Below, piece by piece: positions 5,351-9,406 of a stretch of 9,406 nt of DNA. Below the pieces are notes generated by a model. That model was given only the letters and a program-made list of their open reading frames with translations. It ran no database searches and was not told the origin of the DNA. Position numbers and translations under genes: made by a program. Positions within the stretch are counted from its first letter, which is position 1. Every line of letters starts with the position of its first letter. Source of the stretch: Bacillota bacterium (GTDB taxonomy: Bacteria; Bacillota; UBA4882; UBA8346); assembly GCA_023415375.1 (NCBI GenBank), contig JAEZKW010000113.1, forward strand, positions 1 through 9,406, read 5' to 3'.

Positions 5351-5398
5351 ATAGTTATGACAACATCTTTGATTTTAATTTTAAAGGAGCCACACATC

Positions 5399-7465
5399 AT
5401 GAAACCACCCTTTAAGAAACCTCAGGCCCAATCTACAATTGTTGAACTGCCGAAATTTTTGTCATCTCAAATTAGAAACGTTAGTATTAACAAAAAACTC
5501 CCGCTGTTTATTATGTTCAGTATCATTATTACCGTCTTTCTAACTGTAGGAACCACCCTTTTGTTCTTTTTACATTACAATAATACGGTCGCTGAAAAAA
5601 ATGCCATCAATGGAGTGAACGGCCTAAACCTTTCCCTTGATGATTACAAGAATAAAGCCTTAAATTATGCATCAGTTTTTGCTACTCTTCCCAATGTAGT
5701 GAAAGCAGTCGCCGAACATAATACCTCGGCCATATTAAATCATTTAACTCCCCTGGCTAAAAGAGCTCACATTGATTTTATAACGGTTACGGATGCCAAC
5801 GGTGTTGTACTTGCAAGGACCCACCAACCTTCAAACTACGGAGATAATGTAACCAACCAAGCCAATATACGAATGGCTCTCAATGGTGAGGCTTTTGCAA
5901 CGATCGAAAAAGGGACAGCCGTCAAAATTTCCGCCCAGGCCGGAGTTCCTGTTAAAAATGAAGCCGGTAATACAATCGGGGTTATCTCTGCCGGTTATCG
6001 ATTGGAAAAGCCCGAAATCGTCGATAATATTAAGAAAAGTTATCAAACGGACGCCACAATTTTCTTCAATGATATTAGACTTACAACAACCATCAAAAAG
6101 GATGGCCGCAGGGTGATCGGAACCCGTCTTGATCCCCAGATTGCCAAAGTAGTGCTAACCGAAAAACGCGAATATCTAGGAAAAACTGCTATCCTCGGTT
6201 CTCCTTACATCACGGCTTATATGCCATTATTGGGTCCCGATGGTAAACCAATTGGAGTCTTATTTGCCGGAGAATCAATAAAAGAAGTCTATAAAACCAG
6301 TAATGTTGTATTGATAAGTGTCACCATTATTACATTACTATTGATAGTTTTAGCCTACTTTATGGTGAGATTATTTTTAGGCGGAAATATCATCAAACCC
6401 TTGAAAACGGCAGTTAATGTGTTAAAGCAGGTTGCTGAAGGAAACCTTAACGTTCAAATTCCCGAATCAGAAATCTCCCGGGATGAAATTGGCCAGCTTT
6501 TATCATCATTAAGAATTATGGTGGGAAACGTCAAGGAATTGGTTCATGAGATTCATGATTTGGGAGAAACAGTGGCCGCAGCTGCGGAAGAAATGATGGC
6601 CTCATCCGAGGAGGTTACCAAAGCCGGAGAACATGTCGTGGGTGCCATAACCGATCTGGCGAAAGAAGCATCCGAACAGGCACTTCTAACTGAAAAAGGG
6701 AATACCAAAATCAAAGAAATTGTTGATGGGCTAAACCAAATTGCTGTGGAAATGGAAGATTCAAGTAAGCTGGCAACTTCGGCATGGGAAAGCGTCAACC
6801 ATGGCGACAAAGTAGTCCAGAGCCAGGAAAGCAAGATGGAGGAAAACAAAAAATTAACCTCCAAAGTTAATTCTTCCATTTACAATTTGACACAAATGTC
6901 CTCCGAAATTGAGGAAATCCTCTCAGTTATCCGAGGTGTCGCTGAACAGACCAGCCTACTAGCCATTAATGCAGCCATTGAGGCCGCCCGTGCCAAGGAA
7001 CAAGGAAGAGGGTTTGCGGTTGTCGCCCAACAAGTCAAATCTTTGTCAGAGCAGTCCGGAAATTCCGTAGAAAAGATCAGTTCCATTGTCCAAACCCTGC
7101 AAGCGAATATCGGCCAAATCGTAGAAGAAATGAACCAAGTGGAATCGGTTACTGACGAAGGAGAAAAATCATTACGGGATTTGATTTCCATGTTCCGGAA
7201 CATATCAGACTCCGTAGAGGTCATCTCAACCCGAATAAAGACCGTTTCCAAAGCAGCCGGTGAATTAACCCAAAATGCCAATCACGCCGGGAGCTCTATC
7301 GAAGAAATTGCCGGTATCGCCGAGGAAACTGCAGCCGGTTCCGAAGAGGTTTCAGCTTCTTCTGAAGAACAGACGGCCTATATGCAACAAATTGCCTCTT
7401 CAGCGGAAGATTTGGCAAAAGTATCCAGCGAACTATTAAATAAGATCCATCGTTTTAATGTATAA
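5399..7465 (+). CDS. Methyl-accepting chemotaxis protein with double-Cache sensor
   Basis: A 688-residue transmembrane chemoreceptor. ATG 5399 is chosen because AAAGGAG (5383-5389) lies nine bases upstream. After a cytoplasmic N-terminus, TM1 covers about 36-58. The extracellular region (about 62-300) has two PAS-like Cache modules: the distal one includes DFITVTDANGVVLART, and the proximal one includes DATIFFNDIRLTTTIKKDG and ends YMPLLGPDGKPIGVLFAG, resembling dCache_3/sCache_3 sensors of small ligands. TM2 is about 303-327, followed by HAMP (about 329-382, P334) and the coiled-coil signalling domain. The hairpin tip is canonical: EQTSLLAINAAIEAARAKE (516-534), then GRGFAVVAQQV, where CheA and CheW bind. 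It ends HRFNV without a CheR-tethering pentapeptide. A sigma-28 promoter drives it alone. The ligand is unknown; the sulfur-gene neighbours do not prove a sulfur ligand. Confidence 0.94.
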   Translation: MKPPFKKPQAQSTIVELPKFLSSQIRNVSINKKLPLFIMFSIIITVFLTVGTTLLFFLHYNNTVAEKNAINGVNGLNLSLDDYKNKALNYASVFATLPNVVKAVAEHNTSAILNHLTPLAKRAHIDFITVTDANGVVLARTHQPSNYGDNVTNQANIRMALNGEAFATIEKGTAVKISAQAGVPVKNEAGNTIGVISAGYRLEKPEIVDNIKKSYQTDATIFFNDIRLTTTIKKDGRRVIGTRLDPQIAKVVLTEKREYLGKTAILGSPYITAYMPLLGPDGKPIGVLFAGESIKEVYKTSNVVLISVTIITLLLIVLAYFMVRLFLGGNIIKPLKTAVNVLKQVAEGNLNVQIPESEISRDEIGQLLSSLRIMVGNVKELVHEIHDLGETVAAAAEEMMASSEEVTKAGEHVVGAITDLAKEASEQALLTEKGNTKIKEIVDGLNQIAVEMEDSSKLATSAWESVNHGDKVVQSQESKMEENKKLTSKVNSSIYNLTQMSSEIEEILSVIRGVAEQTSLLAINAAIEAARAKEQGRGFAVVAQQVKSLSEQSGNSVEKISSIVQTLQANIGQIVEEMNQVESVTDEGEKSLRDLISMFRNISDSVEVISTRIKTVSKAAGELTQNANHAGSSIEEIAGIAEETAAGSEEVSASSEEQTAYMQQIASSAEDLAKVSSELLNKIHRFNV

Positions 7466-7474
7466 GGAATGACG

Positions 7475-7496
7475 TCTTCCATATGGGAGTTCTTTA
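7475..7496 (+). terminator. Weak candidate terminator after the chemoreceptor
   Basis: CTTCC-ATAT-GGGAG can form a 5-bp stem with one G-T pair, followed by TTCTTT. It is weak. The stronger hairpin inside MITE copy 2 (7640-7666) may do the main work. Confidence 0.25.
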
Positions 7497-7535
7497 AACT
7501 CAATTACAACCGTAGGTAAGCGTATAGAAACAATA

Positions 7536-7677
7536 GAAACCGGCTCAAAAGTACTTTAAAATCAATGAGATATACAATATATTACTCCAAATACTCCAAC
7601 GAATATACAAATGCGCCTATATTGTATATCTCTATCAAGCGTGCGCTTGCGCACGAATTTTCTTTTGAGACAGCCCC
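7536..7677. mobile_element. MITE-like element, copy 2 (about 142 bp)
   Basis: The right end CTTTTGAGACAGCCCC (7662-7677) and the roughly 50 bases before it align with copy 1 (5134-5266), including TCTATCAAGCGTGCGC against TTTATCATGCATGCGC. The left end (7536-7551, GAAACCGGCTCAAAAG) is degenerate, but the following bases align without gaps through ATACAATA. Internally GAGATATACAATATA (7567-7581) is perfectly repeated in inverse at 7618-7632. The element is in the same orientation as copy 1 and ends six bases from the stop codon of the minus-strand gene at 7684. Confidence 0.7.
7640..7666 (+). terminator. GC-rich hairpin with T tract inside MITE copy 2
   Basis: CGTGCGCTTGCGCACG (7640-7655) forms a 6-bp GC-rich stem with a CTTG loop, followed by AATTTTCTTTT on the plus strand. 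It can end chemoreceptor transcripts before they run into the convergent minus-strand operon. Copy 1 has a shorter version at 5230-5255. Confidence 0.45.
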
Positions 7678-7683
7678 TTTGCT

Positions 7684-8103
7684 TTATTGTTGTTGATCCT
7701 TTTTTCGTTCTCTATCTACAATTCTATCTAAAATTTCGGCGGCCTTGAAAATGACATCGCGGCATCCAATCGCCTCTGTTCGATGCTTTGCTTTTAAAGG
7801 GGCGCAATTGATATCCCCCATTGCCTTCCGGTATTCCTCAAACAACTCTTTCGTCAATTCTTTAATCCGGGTGCTCTCGTGAGCGGTATCCTTGACGAAA
7901 AGACGTCCCAATACCATGATTGCTCCCGTTAAGGCGCCACATGTCCCTTCAATAGCCATTCCACCACCAAAACCGGCTGCCATTTTCAAAGCATCATGGC
8001 TCAGTCCAAGCTGATAGGCTTCATTAGCCCCGTATAATATCTTCTCCGCGCAATTGAAATCCCGATCCTTGCCAAACCCATTTTTCAACAATTCGTAAAG
8101 CAT
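7684..8103 (-). CDS. C_GCAxxG_C_C-family cysteine redox protein
   Basis: A 139-residue soluble protein of the C_GCAxxG_C_C family (putative redox-active proteins of anaerobes). Conserved features are C18 in FNCAEKIL, a Gly-rich stretch GFGGGMAIEGTCGALTGA holding C55, then C100 in NCAPLK and C114 in GCRDV; the Lys-rich C-terminus (RERKKDQQQ) looks disordered. The four spaced cysteines suggest metal or cluster binding or disulfide chemistry, but the family has no firmly established reaction. The start is supported by AAGGGGGAGA on the minus strand (plus 8109-8118), about five bases before the ATG. It follows the O-acetylhomoserine sulfhydrylase by 41 bp on the same strand with no terminator between, so they are probably co-transcribed. 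MITE copy 2 begins six bases after its stop. Confidence 0.85.
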   Translation of the reverse strand: MLYELLKNGFGKDRDFNCAEKILYGANEAYQLGLSHDALKMAAGFGGGMAIEGTCGALTGAIMVLGRLFVKDTAHESTRIKELTKELFEEYRKAMGDINCAPLKAKHRTEAIGCRDVIFKAAEILDRIVDRERKKDQQQ

Positions 8104-8144
8104 TCAATCTCCCCCTTGTTCAGGAACTAATCACAAATAACCGT

Positions 8145-9406
8145 TTACCCCAATGCCTGTTCGATATCTTCGATAATATCGTCAACATGTTCCAGACCCA
8201 CCGAAAAACGTATCAAATCCGGTTCGATTCCGGCTTGTAACAATTGTTCATCAGTCATTTGACGGTGAGTGGAGCTCGCCGGATGAAGCACACTAGTCCT
8301 GGCATCGGCTACATGGACTACAATGGCGGCCAACTTCAGTTTATCCATAAACTTGACAGCTGCCTCTCTGCCGCCCTTGATACGGAATGAAATAACCCCG
8401 CTGCAACCTTTTGGCAAGTATTTTTTGGCTAAATCATGATATGGGTCATCGGCCAATCCCGGATAGCTGACTGATAGGATTTTATCATTATCCTGCAAAT
8501 AACTCGCTACTTTTAAAGCATTCTCCGAATGCCGTTCGATTCTGATATGTAAAGTCTCCAGTCCTAAATTGGTAATAAAAGCATTATTAGGGCTCATACA
8601 GTTACCGATATCCCGCATATATTGAACCCGGGCTTTGGTAATATAGGCAGCAACACCGAAATCTTTAGTATAAACAACCCCGTGATAGGAGGCATCAGCT
8701 TCGGTGAGCAACGGATATTTGCCGTTTGTCCAGTCGAATTTGCCAGAGTCTACAATCACTCCGCCAATACAGGTAGCATGCCCATCCATATATTTAGTGG
8801 TAGAATGAATCACAATATCGGCGCCATATTCAAAAGGCCGGCAAAGAATCGGGGTGGCGAAAGTGTTGTCTATGATCAAAGGAACCTGATTTTTCTTGGC
8901 CAAGCGGGCGAATTTCTCAATATCAAGGACGCTAATTTTAGGATTGGCGATAGTTTCCCCGAACAAAGCCTTGGTATTGGGACGAAATGCCTTTTGAATC
9001 TCTTCCTCGCTGCTGTCCGGATTCACAAAAGTAACCTCTATCCCCATCCGTTTCATGGTAATGGCAAGTAAATTATAAGTCCCGCCATAAATCGTACTGG
9101 AGGAGACGATGTGAGCTCCGCATTCGCAGATGTTCAGTATGGCATTTAAGGTAGCCGATTGTCCTGATGAGGTGCAAAGTGCTCCGACACCGCCCTCCAG
9201 AGCGGCAATCTTATTTTCGAGGCATTCCACAGTAGGGTTGCTGATGCGGCTGTACATATGGCCGGGCTCAGTCAGATCAAACAACTTTGCAACCTGTTCA
9301 GTGGAGTTATATTTATAAGTAGTGCTTTGATAAATCGGTAACACCCGTGGTTCACCGTTTCCGGGTTTATATCCTTCCTGGAGGCATTTGGTTTCAATTC
9401 TCCATG
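8145..9406 (-). CDS. metY: O-acetylhomoserine sulfhydrylase (5' partial)
   Basis: A pyridoxal-phosphate enzyme of the Cys/Met metabolism family that joins O-acetylhomoserine with sulfide to form homocysteine and acetate (direct sulfhydrylation in methionine synthesis). The frame stays open to the window edge; the first codons seen encode WRIETKCLQEGYKPGNGEPR, the usual N-terminus of this family, so only a few residues are missing and the GTG at 9344 is not the start. About 420 codons are present, near full length. Visible motifs are MYSRISNPT, SSGQSATLNAIL, IIDNTFATP and the Schiff-base lysine in HSTTKYMDGHATC (codon 8793-8795). The long form with SVSYPGLADDPYHDLAKKYLP favours sulfhydrylase over cystathionine synthase or lyase, though substrate choice cannot be proven. 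It heads an operon with the C_GCAxxG_C_C protein. Its promoter is outside the window. Confidence 0.92.
   Translation of the reverse strand, partial: WRIETKCLQEGYKPGNGEPRVLPIYQSTTYKYNSTEQVAKLFDLTEPGHMYSRISNPTVECLENKIAALEGGVGALCTSSGQSATLNAILNICECGAHIVSSSTIYGGTYNLLAITMKRMGIEVTFVNPDSSEEEIQKAFRPNTKALFGETIANPKISVLDIEKFARLAKKNQVPLIIDNTFATPILCRPFEYGADIVIHSTTKYMDGHATCIGGVIVDSGKFDWTNGKYPLLTEADASYHGVVYTKDFGVAAYITKARVQYMRDIGNCMSPNNAFITNLGLETLHIRIERHSENALKVASYLQDNDKILSVSYPGLADDPYHDLAKKYLPKGCSGVISFRIKGGREAAVKFMDKLKLAAIVVHVADARTSVLHPASSTHRQMTDEQLLQAGIEPDLIRFSVGLEHVDDIIEDIEQALG

Noticed and set aside
5357..5398. Earlier ATG for the chemoreceptor
   Set aside because: ATG 5399 has AAAGGAG nine bases upstream, whereas 5357 is only seven bases after the sigma-28 -10 element and could not carry its own ribosome binding site in the transcript.
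9342..9344. GTG as start of the sulfhydrylase
   Set aside because: The frame continues upstream to the window edge with the conserved family N-terminus IETKCLQEGYKPGNGEPR; the true start is outside.
1..9406. CRISPR arrays, tRNA or rRNA genes, phage or plasmid replication genes
   Set aside because: No regularly spaced direct repeats of suitable length, no tRNA-like cloverleaf recognised by eye, and no such proteins among the frames.

Overview
The window looks like chromosome of a low-GC, Gram-positive, motile and probably anaerobic bacterium (Firmicutes, Clostridia-like). The reasons are the strong AGGAGG-type ribosome binding sites before most genes, AT-rich promoters matching the sigma-A consensus, a sigma-28 (SigD)-type motility promoter, and a gene set (C_GCAxxG_C_C redox protein, O-acetylhomoserine sulfhydrylase, CoA-disulfide reductase/rhodanese/TusA/DsrE fusion) common in anaerobic Firmicutes. 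The genus cannot be read from the sequence alone.

Layout: (1) 1-8 is the first codons of a minus-strand gene leaving the window, with a near-perfect Shine-Dalgarno and an intrinsic terminator-like hairpin just upstream of it. (2) 9-921 is a long, mostly non-coding divergent region with a degenerate repeat-like patch, one doubtful micro-ORF, and, just before the next gene, three 11-bp direct repeats plus a palindrome that look like a response-regulator-controlled promoter. (3) 922-2031 is a secreted polysaccharide deacetylase whose stop codon lies in the loop of its own terminator. (4) 2137-2421 is an ArsR-family repressor, followed at 2570-5032 by an 820-residue four-domain sulfur-transfer fusion (CoA-disulfide reductase, rhodanese, TusA, DsrE2-like). 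Both promoters share an 18-bp motif over or beside the -10, which suggests one regulon. (5) 5399-7465 is a double-Cache methyl-accepting chemotaxis protein with a sigma-28 promoter. It is bracketed by two diverged copies, in the same orientation, of a 133-142-bp MITE-like element. (6) On the minus strand, 9406-8145 is an O-acetylhomoserine sulfhydrylase (5' end outside the window), followed 41 bp downstream by a C_GCAxxG_C_C-family cysteine protein (8103-7684), probably as one operon converging on the chemotaxis gene.

Functionally, the window has a sulfur theme. The ArsR regulator and the fusion protein look like a sulfane-sulfur (persulfide/polysulfide) response. The fusion could reduce CoA-persulfides with NAD(P)H and pass sulfane sulfur among its rhodanese, TusA and DsrE cysteines. 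MetY on the other strand can fix sulfide into homocysteine. Co-regulation of the two sulfur units is not shown by the sequence. The most useful leads are the shared putative operator, the in-frame internal ribosome binding site before the TusA domain, the MITE pair around the chemotaxis gene, and the unexplained hairpin in front of the minus-strand gene at the left edge.
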